From an uncultured Collinsella sp. (GTDB taxonomy: Bacteria; Actinomycetota; Coriobacteriia; Coriobacteriales; Coriobacteriaceae): a stretch of DNA of 64,000 nt. Below the pieces are notes generated by a model, which had not been told where the DNA came from, did no database searches, and saw only the letters and a program-made list of their open reading frames with translations. The DNA is taken from the NCBI GenBank assembly GCA_900540875.1, contig UQHT01000011.1:1-64000 (forward strand), in the 5' to 3' direction. This document shows, piece by piece, positions 1-15,266 of this stretch. Within the stretch, counting starts at the first letter, position 1. Each line of letters starts with the position of its first letter. The translations under genes were made by a program, and so were the position numbers.

Positions 1-13
1 GCGCCGAATGCTC

Positions 14-35
14 GCCATCGAATTTTATCGATGGC
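14..35 (-). terminator. hairpin after small peptide gene
   Basis: GCCATCGA (14-21) and TCGATGGC (28-35) form a perfect 8-bp stem with a 6-nt loop immediately downstream of the minus-strand peptide stop. No clear T-run follows on the minus strand, so termination is uncertain. Confidence 0.35.
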
Positions 36-134
36 CTATTTCAGACTGTAATGGGCAGCCAGCGGGGTCAGCGCCGCTACGATGCCGATTGCGACTGCGG
101 CGATCCTCCCGCCTTTTCGGATGCTCTTAAACAT
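36..134 (-). CDS. small hydrophobic peptide, 32 aa
   Basis: The reading frame encodes a basic start (MFKSIRKGGR), a hydrophobic stretch (IAAVAIGIVAALTPLAA) and a short tail HYSLK. It could be a single-span membrane peptide or a secreted peptide with a signal-like N-terminus. An AAAGGA ribosome binding site sits 5 nt before the ATG. A hairpin (arms 14-21 and 28-35) begins directly after the stop. No family is recognised. A second small hydrophobic peptide gene lies at the other end of the window (63511-63636), with no sequence similarity beyond composition. The start signal is good, but so short a frame could be fortuitous. Confidence 0.45.
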   Translation of the reverse strand: MFKSIRKGGRIAAVAIGIVAALTPLAAHYSLK

Positions 135-256
135 GGCAATCCTTTCGTTAGGTTATAAGTAACTATCCAGTATCTTCATGCCGGATTCGAAGAATCTGTT
201 GCGCAACATTGCCAAACGGGTGCAACAAGGCGGCAGCCCCTTTGCCATAACCTGTC

Positions 257-426
257 GGAAAGTGCGACCCATAATTTCGTCGAATTCTGGGATGCGCTTT
301 CCGGTTGGAGCCTCTAGCGGAAACTGCGACCCGGAATTTCGGCTCAGAATGGGATGTGCTTTCCCAAACAGGGCTCAACCGGAAACTGCGTCCCAGTTTG
401 GGGCCTCAAAACGGGACGCAGTTTCC
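257..426. repeat. palindrome array A (three 46-bp units, 62-bp period)
   Basis: Three imperfect palindromes of exactly 46 bp lie at 257-302, 319-364 and 381-426, separated by 16-bp linkers. Each starts GGAAA and ends TTTCC. The third has a perfect 14-bp stem (GGAAACTGCGTCCC with GGGACGCAGTTTCC). The same family recurs at 60562-60882 and 62214-62445. The open frames across this stretch are by-products of the repeats. Otherwise 135-480 shows no supportable gene. Confidence 0.85.
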
Positions 427-497
427 GCTCGATCAACCCTCGCCGTCATTCCGCCATTCAGCGGCGCGCATCAGCAGTCTCGTTCACATAAAATATA

Positions 498-512
498 TGA
501 ACAGGTGTTCGA
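498..512. promoter_or_regulatory. LexA/SOS-like box
   Basis: The sequence TGAACAGGTGTTCGA matches the Gram-positive LexA pattern GAAC-N4-GTTC exactly. It lies in AT-rich intergenic DNA about 180 bp before rpoB. One exact 8-base match is expected by chance in a window this size, so only the intergenic, AT-rich position gives it some weight. No obvious target gene is adjacent. Confidence 0.3.
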
Positions 513-588
513 TACATACCTATCTACCTGCATCTTTTCTGTCGAAAAACTTTGCTACTCCAAAAACTCAATCGCGTCAAGGCTTTTC

Positions 589-616
589 TTGCCCAACGGT
601 CGGTACCTGATAAACT
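589..616 (+). promoter_or_regulatory. probable rpoBC promoter
   Basis: TTGCCC (589-594) and TAAACT (611-616) are spaced by 16 bp, close to the housekeeping -35/-10 pattern, about 73 bp before the rpoB start. This is a pattern match only. Confidence 0.45.
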
Positions 617-689
617 ATTAGGTTGCGATAACTGGCGAAGCTATGCCTCGCCAACCCACCGAGCATTTCCGTGAAGGAGGAAAAACCTG

Positions 690-4181
<3,492 letters not shown>

Positions 4182-4187
4182 TTGACT

Positions 4188-8663
<4,476 letters not shown>

Positions 8664-8707
8664 TTAGTTCCGCCGTTCTAACGAACGGCGGCGACCTCCG
8701 TCGCTGC

Positions 8708-8807
8708 GCGGCCCCCAGAGCTACAATCTGTCATTCAAAAGGCAGGGCATGACCAAAAGGTCAATGCCCTGCCTTTTTCATGCCACCTTGTACGCTCTGG
8801 GGGCCGC
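8708..8807. repeat. 14-bp inverted repeat enclosing the rpoC terminator
   Basis: GCGGCCCCCAGAGC (8708-8721) is exactly inverted at 8794-8807 and brackets the terminator hairpin, so the whole 100-nt segment can fold as a nested stem. The function is unknown. Confidence 0.6.
8738..8778 (+). terminator. rpoBC terminator
   Basis: A GGCAGGGCAT arm pairs with ATGCCCTGCC around an inner GACC/GGTC pair and is followed by TTTTT. It lies 75 bp after rpoC and is a typical intrinsic terminator. Confidence 0.85.
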
Positions 8808-8851
8808 TCGCTTGCGTATGCTCAACTTGTTGCGTTCCGTTGATCACTTGC

Positions 8852-8874
8852 AAAAAAGGACAGGTTTATTTTGG
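8852..8874 (+). repeat. 23-bp dispersed repeat, copy 1
   Basis: A/T-rich motif with core GGACAGGTTTATTTTGG. The reverse complement at 46063-46085 matches in 22 of 23 positions. Here it lies upstream of the sigma-factor promoter. Role unknown. Confidence 0.6.
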
Positions 8875-8894
8875 TAGTTTTTCCTGCTTGAATT

Positions 8895-8923
8895 TGAAAC
8901 ATTCCGTTTGGTCAAAGCGTATC
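8895..8923 (+). promoter_or_regulatory. candidate ECF-type promoter for the sigma operon
   Basis: TGAAAC (8895-8900) and CGTATC (8918-8923) are 17 bp apart, resembling the GAAC/CGT pattern recognised by many ECF sigma factors. The site lies 48 bp before the sigma-factor start and suggests autoregulation. Confidence 0.45.
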
Positions 8924-8971
8924 TATGGTGAGGGCCCCATCAAGAACCATCAGTGTCACCGGGAGGTGATT

Positions 8972-9490
8972 ATGGAAGAACAAGCTTTTAGACAGGCGGT
9001 CGAGGATCACCGAGATGTCGTGTTCCGAATCGCCTTGACGTATCTGCGTGATCGCGCTGACGCCGACGATGTCGCTCAAGACGTCTTTCTAAAGTTACTC
9101 AAAAGCGATACGCATTTTGAAAGCTGGGAGCATCTTCGTCGATGGCTCATCCGGGTCACGATCAATGAATGCAAATCTCTCTTTCGAAAGCCGTGGAGGC
9201 GCGTGGAGGATATTGAAAGTCTGACCGATTCGCTCTTGACGGCGCAGGACGAGACCAAGGCCGTCCTATTAGACGTCATGCGGCTTCCGGAACGATTCCG
9301 TATCTCCATCGTGCTCTATTACTATCTGGGCTTCTCGACTTCAGAAATTGCCGAGTTACTGCATGTGCCAGCCGCGACCGTTCGAACGCGTTTAGCTCGC
9401 GGCAGATCGAAGCTCAAGTTCATCCTAGAGGAGGGCGACCGTGAAATCCAACCAGATCAAGCAGGCCTTCGAGTCCGTCCAAGCCGATAG
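8972..9490 (+). CDS. ECF-type RNA polymerase sigma factor
   Basis: This 172-residue sigma-70-family protein has region 2 (RDRADADDVAQDVFLKLL, with the -10-binding helix) and a C-terminal region 4 helix-turn-helix (YYYLGFSTSEIAELL then VPAATVRTRLARGRSKLK). It should redirect RNA polymerase to a small regulon, under control of the next gene. The ATG at 8972 is chosen because GGGAGG lies just upstream; the frame opens earlier but without coding character. Its last 50 bp overlap the next gene, a usual arrangement for sigma and anti-sigma pairs. The stimulus cannot be read from the sequence. Confidence 0.88.
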   Translation: MEEQAFRQAVEDHRDVVFRIALTYLRDRADADDVAQDVFLKLLKSDTHFESWEHLRRWLIRVTINECKSLFRKPWRRVEDIESLTDSLLTAQDETKAVLLDVMRLPERFRISIVLYYYLGFSTSEIAELLHVPAATVRTRLARGRSKLKFILEEGDREIQPDQAGLRVRPSR

Positions 9491-10517
9491 CGATCTTGCT
9501 GACCGTGTTCTTTATGCCGCTGCTGGCGAGCCGCTTCGCCGAAAGGGTCACGCGAAGCCTCTGTATGTTGCCGTAATCGGATGTCTTGCCGGAGTGCTGG
9601 CGACCGGAGGGGTCGCCTACGCTGTTGTCAATTCCAGTTATTTTGCCTCTGCCTGGGGAAACCATGGCAACGGAGAGTCCGTTACCTGGACAAATGGCGG
9701 CTCGTCGGGGACGAAATATACCTACACCAGAGAGTTTGGTGATGGTATCGCGCCCCAAAGCCTGGAGGGTGCAGTCCAGAAGGTCAATCTGTCCGTCGAG
9801 GGCAACGGCTATACGCTCGACATTCATGAGATGGCAATCGACGAGAACGGTTGCGGTGCTGTGACGTTTACATTGTCCAATCCGAATGGCGTTAGCTACT
9901 ACAAGCCGGCGGCAGAGCTTGGCGAACTTGTTCTCTATGGTGAAGAAGAAGGGGGCGTCAGTACACCCAGCATGAACTTCGGCGAGGAATGGGCTGATAC
10001 ACGCTGCACCATTGATAAAGACACATCAAGCGACACGGTCATTAACGGCACGATGTACTTTGCATCTTGGAATCGCGATCGAGATTTACGACATGCGGTC
10101 ACCTGGAATATCAGTTGGACGGAGGGCAAAGGTGAGGATGCGAAGGTGATCGAGGTATCGACGCCAGAGTTTAACGTCGGAGCGCACGTCGATACAAAGG
10201 AGCTCCGCTCCGACGACTCGCCTCTCGAGATCAGCCCGTTTTCCATCCAGACGCACATCGATGATCTGGGCTATGAAGCAGTTGATCATAAACTGACCGT
10301 CAGCTACAAGGATGGATCGGAGCAGATTATCGAAGATGACGACGCAGGGGCGTACAATTTCTATGTTTCGATGGCGCGCAATAGCGGAGAGAACATCTGG
10401 GTTCCGACAAAACTGATCAATGTCGATCAAGTGGTCTCGGTGACCCTCGAGGGCACGAGATGCACATCAACAGGAGAGACCGAAACAGAAGTACCCTTTA
10501 CCATCGTCTATTCGTAA
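9441..10517 (+). CDS. membrane-anchored probable anti-sigma factor
   Basis: This 358-residue protein has a short cytoplasmic N-terminus of about 40 residues, one membrane span (around residues 41-64, VAVIGCLAGVLATGGVAYAV) and a large exported domain rich in beta-type sequence. The layout is that of a single-span anti-sigma or sensor protein; the exported part resembles DUF4179-type domains of Gram-positive sigma operons, but I am not certain of the family. A GTG start has GAGGAGG upstream and lies inside the sigma gene, implying translational coupling. No zinc-binding anti-sigma motif is visible, so the function rests on context and topology. Confidence 0.65.
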   Translation: MKSNQIKQAFESVQADSDLADRVLYAAAGEPLRRKGHAKPLYVAVIGCLAGVLATGGVAYAVVNSSYFASAWGNHGNGESVTWTNGGSSGTKYTYTREFGDGIAPQSLEGAVQKVNLSVEGNGYTLDIHEMAIDENGCGAVTFTLSNPNGVSYYKPAAELGELVLYGEEEGGVSTPSMNFGEEWADTRCTIDKDTSSDTVINGTMYFASWNRDRDLRHAVTWNISWTEGKGEDAKVIEVSTPEFNVGAHVDTKELRSDDSPLEISPFSIQTHIDDLGYEAVDHKLTVSYKDGSEQIIEDDDAGAYNFYVSMARNSGENIWVPTKLINVDQVVSVTLEGTRCTSTGETETEVPFTIVYS

Positions 10518-10523
10518 GGTCTA

Positions 10524-10556
10524 GGCCGCTTCCTGCTAGAGGAAGCGGCCATTTTT
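10524..10556 (+). terminator. sigma operon terminator
   Basis: GGCCGCTTCC and GGAAGCGGCC form a perfect 10-bp stem with a 7-nt loop, followed by ATTTTTG, right after the stop codon. Confidence 0.9.
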
Positions 10557-10664
10557 GCGTTACATGGAGGGCTGGAATGGGCACTTGCGCACAGGCGGGG
10601 ATTCCTTTTATGGAGGCTTTGCGGAAATATGGCTATTTTGGGATACGCCCGGCGGCGTGGTCTG

Positions 10665-10693
10665 TTGACGGCACAGCTAACGGCACGTATCCT
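10665..10693 (+). promoter_or_regulatory. rpsL (str operon) promoter
   Basis: TTGACG (10665-10670) and TATCCT (10688-10693) are separated by 17 bp. GGATACGCCCG, a motif also found before rplC and rplB, lies just upstream at 10641-10651. Confidence 0.7.
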
Positions 10694-10786
10694 ATCGAAC
10701 TGCGTGTTTCGTAGGGGGATGCTGACCCCTCGATTCAAGCCGTTGCACTTTACAGAAAGCTGGAATCATTCGAGAAGGAGTACGCT

Positions 10787-11164
10787 TTGCCTACTATTAA
10801 CCAGCTGGTTCGCCAGGGCCGTCGTTCCGTGCCCAAGAAGTCCAAGAACGCTGCTCTGCAGCACAACTCCCAGAAGCGCGGCGTGTGCACCCGCGTCTTC
10901 ACCACGAGCCCCAAGAAGCCGAACTCGGCTCTTCGTAAGGTTGCCCGTGTTCGCCTTGTCAACGGCATCGAAGTTACTGCTTACATCCCGGGTGAGGGCC
11001 ACAACCTGCAGGAGCACTCCATCGTGCTCGTCCGCGGCGGTCGTGTCCGTGACCTCCCTGGTGTCCGTTATCACGTCATCCGTGGCGCCTACGACGCTGC
11101 TCCGGTCCAGAACCGTATGCAGGCCCGTTCCAAGTACGGTGCTAAGCGCCCCAAGGCCAAATAA
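10787..11164 (+). CDS. rpsL: 30S ribosomal protein S12
   Basis: S12 sits at the decoding centre of the 30S subunit. The 125-residue protein carries the conserved loop TTSPKKPNSALRK, with lysines at 43 and 44, and the second decoding loop GGRVRDLPGVRYH. Position 88, usually lysine, is arginine here. The same substitution gives streptomycin resistance in other bacteria, so streptomycin sensitivity may be naturally low. The TTG start has AGAAGGAG 6 nt upstream. It is the first gene of the str operon rpsL-rpsG-fusA-rpsJ. Confidence 0.97.
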   Translation: MPTINQLVRQGRRSVPKKSKNAALQHNSQKRGVCTRVFTTSPKKPNSALRKVARVRLVNGIEVTAYIPGEGHNLQEHSIVLVRGGRVRDLPGVRYHVIRGAYDAAPVQNRMQARSKYGAKRPKAK

Positions 11165-11237
11165 GCCAGATAACGTTTTGATACTTTCGCCGTGTGCCGC
11201 CTAAGGGCCGCACGGTAGACACTTAAGGAGATTTCAC

Positions 11238-11711
11238 ATGCCGCGTCGTGCAGCAGCTAATCGTCGTGAGGTTCAGCCTGACGCCGTTTACAACAACCGC
11301 CTGGTGACTCAGCTCATCAACAAGGTCCTTCTTGACGGCAAGAAGGCCACCGCTGAGCGCATCGTTTACACCGCTTTCGAGATCGTTGCCGAGAAGTCCG
11401 AGGGTGGCGACGCTCTCGCTACCTTCAAGAAGGCTATGGACAACGTCAAGCCCACGCTCGAGGTTAAGCCCAAGCGTGTCGGTGGCGCTACCTATCAGGT
11501 CCCGATGGAGGTCAACTCCCGTCGTTCCACCGCTCTGGGTATCCGCTGGATCGTCAACTTCTCCCGCGCTCGCAAGGAGAAGACCATGGCCGAGCGTCTC
11601 GCCAACGAGATCCTCGACGCTTCCAACGGCCTGGGCGCTTCCGTCAAGAAGCGTGAGGACGTCTTCAAGATGGCCGAGGCCAACCGCGCGTTCTCTCACT
11701 ATCGTTGGTAA
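11238..11711 (+). CDS. rpsG: 30S ribosomal protein S7
   Basis: S7 binds the 3' major domain of 16S rRNA and nucleates 30S head assembly. The 157-residue protein begins MPRRAAANRREVQPDAVYNN and has the conserved GGATYQVPMEV stretch; length is normal. An AAGGAG site precedes the ATG. The 73-bp gap after rpsL contains a short G+C hairpin around 11195-11215 that could be a weak regulatory stem. fusA follows 19 bp later. Confidence 0.97.
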   Translation: MPRRAAANRREVQPDAVYNNRLVTQLINKVLLDGKKATAERIVYTAFEIVAEKSEGGDALATFKKAMDNVKPTLEVKPKRVGGATYQVPMEVNSRRSTALGIRWIVNFSRARKEKTMAERLANEILDASNGLGASVKKREDVFKMAEANRAFSHYRW

Positions 11712-11730
11712 GTTAAGGTAAGGAACTAAC

Positions 11731-13830
11731 ATGGCTAAGCCTAAGTACAAGCTTTCCGATACCCGTAACATCGGCATCATGGCCCACATCGATGCCGGTA
11801 AGACCACCACGACCGAGCGTATTCTTTACTACACCGGTAAGACCCACAAGATCGGTGAGGTCCATGAGGGCGCTGCCACCATGGACTGGATGGTTCAGGA
11901 GCAGGAGCGCGGCGTAACCATTACCTCCGCTGCTACCACGTGCTTCTGGAACAAGGACGGCAAGGACTACCGCATCCAGATCATCGACACCCCGGGCCAC
12001 GTTGACTTCACCGCCGAGGTCGAGCGCTGCCTGCGCGTCCTCGATGGCGCTGTCGCCGTCTTCGACGCCGTTGCCGGCGTTCAGCCCCAGTCTGAGACCG
12101 TTTGGCGTCAGGCTTCTACCTTCAACGTCCCCCGCATCGCCTTCATCAACAAGTATGACCGCGTGGGCGCTGACTTCTTCAACGCTATCGAGACCATGAA
12201 GGATCGTCTCGACGCCAACGCCGTGGCCGCTCAGGTCCCGATGGGCGCCGAGGACAACTTCTGGGGCGTCATCGACCTGGTCACCATGACTGCATGGGAC
12301 TTCAAGGCCGACGAGAAGGGTATGACCTACCCCGAGCCGATGGACGAGATCCCGGCTGAGTTCGCCGACATCGCTGCCACCAAGCGCGAGGAGCTCCTCG
12401 ACGCTGCTGCCAGCTTTGACGACGAGCTCATGGAGAAGATCCTCATGGAGGAGGACTTCACCGTCGAGGAGCTCAAGGCTGCTCTGCGCAAGGGCGTTCT
12501 GGCCAACGAGCTCAACCTCGTCTTCGTGGGTTCCGCCTACAAGAACAAGGGCGTTCAGGAGCTGCTCGACGCTGTCGTCGACTACCTGCCCAGCCCGCTT
12601 GACGTCGAGGCCGTCACCGGTACCGATCCGGACACCGGCGAGGAGATCCAGCGTCATCCTTCCTTCGACGAGCCCTTCTCCGGCCTGGTCTTCAAGATCA
12701 TGACCGACCCGTTCGTCGGTAAGCTCACCTACGTCCGCGTTTACTCCGGCCGCGCCGAGTCCGGCTCCTACGTTGTCAACGCTTCCAACGGTCAGCGCGA
12801 GCGCCTCGGCCGCATCCTCGAGATGAACGCCGCCGAGCGTATCGACCGTGACGACGCTGCCGCCGGCGACATCGTCGCTTGCGTCGGCTTCAAGAACTCC
12901 ACCACCGGTGACACCCTGTGCGCCGAGGGCAAGGAGATCGTCCTCGAGAAGATCGAGTTCGCTAAGCCCGTTATTGACGTTGCCATCGAGCCCAAGACCA
13001 AGGCCGAGCAGGACAAGATGTCCCTGGCTCTGACCAAGCTCGCCGAGGAGGACCCGACCTTCCAGGTGTCCACCAACCACGAGACCGGCCAGACCATCAT
13101 CGCCGGCATGGGCGAGCTGCACCTCGAGATCATCGTCGACCGTCTGCTCCGCGAGTTCAAGGTTGACGCTAACGTCGGTAAGCCCCAGGTTGCCTACCGC
13201 GAGACCGCCGGTCACGACGTCGAGAAGGCTGAGGGCAAGTTCGTCCGTCAGTCCGGCGGTCGCGGTCAGTACGGCCACGCCGTCATCAAGCTCGAGAAGA
13301 TGGAGGAGGGCTTCGGCTACGAGTTCGTCAACGCTATCGTCGGCGGCGTCGTGCCCAAGGAGTACATCCCGTCCATCGACAAGGGCATCCAGGAGGCCCT
13401 GAACACCGGTGTTATCGCCGGCTTCCCGGTCCTCGACGTTAAGGTCACCCTGTTCGACGGTTCTTACCACGAGGTCGACTCCTCCGAGGCCGCCTTCAAG
13501 ATCGCCGGTTCCATGGCTATCAAGGACGCTCTCAAGAAGTCCGATCCGCAGCTGCTCGAGCCGATCATGGCTGTCGAGGTCGAGACCCCCGAGCAGTACA
13601 TGGGCGACGTTATGGGCAACCTCTCCGGTCGCCGCGGCAAGATCGAGGGCATGGAGGATCGCAAGAACAGCAAGCTCATCCGTGCCAAGGTGCCGCTGGG
13701 CGAGATGTTCGGTTACGCTACCGACCTTCGCTCCCAGACCCAGGGCCGTGCATCCTACACGATGCAGTTCGACTCTTATGAGCCCGCGCCCAAGTCCATC
13801 GTGGACGAGGTCATGAGCAAGAACGCCTAA
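11731..13830 (+). CDS. fusA: elongation factor G
   Basis: EF-G is the GTPase that drives translocation of tRNA and mRNA on the ribosome. The 699-residue protein has the P-loop AHIDAGKTTTTERIL, switch region GVTITSAATT, DTPGHVD and NKYDR. Domains II to V follow in normal order, with the domain IV segment YRETAGHDVEKAEGKFVRQ then SGGRGQYGHA. It lies between rpsG and rpsJ. The EF-Tu gene that often follows fusA is not in this window. Confidence 0.98.
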   Translation: MAKPKYKLSDTRNIGIMAHIDAGKTTTTERILYYTGKTHKIGEVHEGAATMDWMVQEQERGVTITSAATTCFWNKDGKDYRIQIIDTPGHVDFTAEVERCLRVLDGAVAVFDAVAGVQPQSETVWRQASTFNVPRIAFINKYDRVGADFFNAIETMKDRLDANAVAAQVPMGAEDNFWGVIDLVTMTAWDFKADEKGMTYPEPMDEIPAEFADIAATKREELLDAAASFDDELMEKILMEEDFTVEELKAALRKGVLANELNLVFVGSAYKNKGVQELLDAVVDYLPSPLDVEAVTGTDPDTGEEIQRHPSFDEPFSGLVFKIMTDPFVGKLTYVRVYSGRAESGSYVVNASNGQRERLGRILEMNAAERIDRDDAAAGDIVACVGFKNSTTGDTLCAEGKEIVLEKIEFAKPVIDVAIEPKTKAEQDKMSLALTKLAEEDPTFQVSTNHETGQTIIAGMGELHLEIIVDRLLREFKVDANVGKPQVAYRETAGHDVEKAEGKFVRQSGGRGQYGHAVIKLEKMEEGFGYEFVNAIVGGVVPKEYIPSIDKGIQEALNTGVIAGFPVLDVKVTLFDGSYHEVDSSEAAFKIAGSMAIKDALKKSDPQLLEPIMAVEVETPEQYMGDVMGNLSGRRGKIEGMEDRKNSKLIRAKVPLGEMFGYATDLRSQTQGRASYTMQFDSYEPAPKSIVDEVMSKNA

Positions 13831-13890
13831 GTTCGAGCTCCCTGTTACGTAATCCGCGAGAACATCTCTCGCACTCTTTGGAGGTTTAAG

Positions 13891-14199
13891 TTGGCTACCC
13901 AGAAGATCCGCATTCGCCTCAAGGGCTATGATCACGAGGTCGTCGATCAGTCCGCGAAGCTCATCGTCGAGACCGCTCAGAAGACCGGTGCTCGCGTTTC
14001 CGGTCCTGTCCCCCTGCCCACCGAGCGCAACCTGTACACGGTTATCCGCTCGCCGCACGTGAACAAGGACTCCCGTGAGCAGTTCGAGATGCGCACCCAC
14101 AAGCGCCTCATCGACATCCTCGACCCCACCTCGGGCACCGTTGATTCGCTCATGCGTCTCGACCTCCCCGCTGGCGTCGACATCGACATCAAGCTCTAA
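13891..14199 (+). CDS. rpsJ: 30S ribosomal protein S10
   Basis: S10 is a 30S head protein and, as NusE, a partner in transcription antitermination. The 102-residue protein starts MATQKIRIRLKGYDHEVVDQ and contains GPVPLPTERNLYTVIRSPHV, both diagnostic. The TTG start has GGAGG upstream. In most bacteria rpsJ heads the S10 operon; here it ends the str operon and has its own terminator, with rplC about 14 kb further on. Confidence 0.97.
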   Translation: MATQKIRIRLKGYDHEVVDQSAKLIVETAQKTGARVSGPVPLPTERNLYTVIRSPHVNKDSREQFEMRTHKRLIDILDPTSGTVDSLMRLDLPAGVDIDIKL

Positions 14200-14221
14200 G
14201 CGATATCGCTCATAGCTTACA

Positions 14222-14260
14222 GAGCCCCGCTGCCATTACGGTAGCGGGGCTCTTTTGTTT
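14222..14260 (+). terminator. str operon terminator
   Basis: GAGCCCCGCT pairs with AGCGGGGCTC, followed by TTTTGTTTT, 23 bp after rpsJ. It may also serve birA, which ends from the opposite side. Confidence 0.85.
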
Positions 14261-14315
14261 TGCATGATGGGTTTTGACCGCCTGGTAATGCTGCTGAGTA
14301 GGTGGCTGCGGCGCC

Positions 14316-15092
14316 CTATTCGCCCAAGGGGCGCAGCGACGCCTCCTCAAAATGGAAGGATCGCAAGCCGTCTTCCGTTTCGATACACGCGCGTCCAAAG
14401 GTATCGACGGTTTTAAAGATGCCTCGCGCCAGCTCGTCACCGGCAGGGGAGCGGGCGATAACGTGCTTTCCAATCCAATTGAGGTGAGCGACATATTCGT
14501 CGTGGACGGGCGCGAGCGGTCCGGCGTTTTCTTCCATGGCGTTGAGCAGATCTGCCCACGCGTCTACAGCGTTTACGACGGTGTGATAGACCTCATCGAG
14601 GAGCATATCGACGGCGGGAACGTTCTCGTTGAGGTCCGAGAGACCGATTGCCGGCAGGCCACCATCGGGCACCTCCGCGGGCACATAGTTCACGTTGACG
14701 CCGATGCCACAGACCGCAAAGGGGTTGCCTTCGTTATCGCGTGCGGCTTCGACCAGAATGCCGCCGAGTTTGCGTCCACGCGCGACCAGGTCGTTGGGCC
14801 ATTTGAGGCCAATCTCGTTTGCAAGACCCTGTTTTTCGAGCGCCTCGAGCACCGCTAGGCCGCTGACGGCGGCAAGGCCAGAGTACTTGGCGGGATCAAC
14901 ACGAGGACGTAGGACAATCGAGAGTAACAGATTGCCGGCGGTTGAATCCCACTTGTGGCCGCGCCGGCCGCGTCCTGCTGTCTGAGCCCGGGCGGCAAGT
15001 CCTGTGCCGTGCGGCGCTCCCTGTTTTCCTGCTTCGAGCAGGTCATCGTTGGTCGATCCGGTTACGTCGACTATCGTTAATTTGGCATCCAT
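14316..15092 (-). CDS. birA: biotin-[acetyl-CoA-carboxylase] ligase, monofunctional
   Basis: This enzyme activates biotin to biotinyl-AMP and attaches it to the lysine of BCCP (AccB). The 258-residue protein has the ligase motifs GRGRRGHKW (residues 40-48), KWPNDLV and KLGGILVE. Unlike E. coli BirA it has no N-terminal DNA-binding domain, so it should not itself be a repressor. ATG 15092 is preferred because AAGGAGG is well placed; upstream in-frame codons look non-coding. It is divergent from the fatty-acid operon, which encodes its substrate AccB. Confidence 0.93.
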   Translation of the reverse strand: MDAKLTIVDVTGSTNDDLLEAGKQGAPHGTGLAARAQTAGRGRRGHKWDSTAGNLLLSIVLRPRVDPAKYSGLAAVSGLAVLEALEKQGLANEIGLKWPNDLVARGRKLGGILVEAARDNEGNPFAVCGIGVNVNYVPAEVPDGGLPAIGLSDLNENVPAVDMLLDEVYHTVVNAVDAWADLLNAMEENAGPLAPVHDEYVAHLNWIGKHVIARSPAGDELARGIFKTVDTFGRACIETEDGLRSFHFEEASLRPLGE

Positions 15093-15184
15093 AACGGCTG
15101 CTACCTCCTTAATGAATAAGTGAATAACGCAATGGTGTCGAGAGAGACACAATGTGAAGCCTTTGTCGCATTTGGACAATTTAA

Positions 15185-15248
15185 TGTTAACACGTTAACA
15201 ACGACTGAAATGCGCTATCCTCTCTTGGTCGATGTAAACACGTCAACA
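15185..15248 (+). promoter_or_regulatory. fab operon promoter with paired palindromic operators
   Basis: A perfect 7-2-7 palindrome, TGTTAACACGTTAACA (15185-15200), and a looser copy, TGTAAACACGTCAACA (15233-15248), start 48 bp apart. Between them lies TATCCT (15216-15221), a likely -10. The layout suggests a dimeric repressor binding on both sides of the fab promoter. The regulator is not in the window; the sites do not match the FapR or FabT consensus I know. Confidence 0.6.
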
Positions 15249-15266
15249 ACTCAAAGGAGGTTAGTG

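Noticed and set aside
178..621. Open frames across palindrome array A
   Set aside because: They run through the 46-bp palindromes, share repeat-derived residues with frames in arrays B and C, and lack ribosome binding sites.
4182..4187. TTG 4182 as the rpoC start
   Set aside because: The AAGGAG site would be only 3-4 nt away; GTG 4188 is better spaced. It remains a possible annotation difference of two codons.
10525..10786. Frames between the sigma operon and rpsL
   Set aside because: They cross a terminator and the rpsL promoter and show no coding character.
11713..14100. Long antisense frame over fusA and rpsJ
   Set aside because: Same codon-bias shadow effect; fusA and rpsJ are certain on the plus strand.
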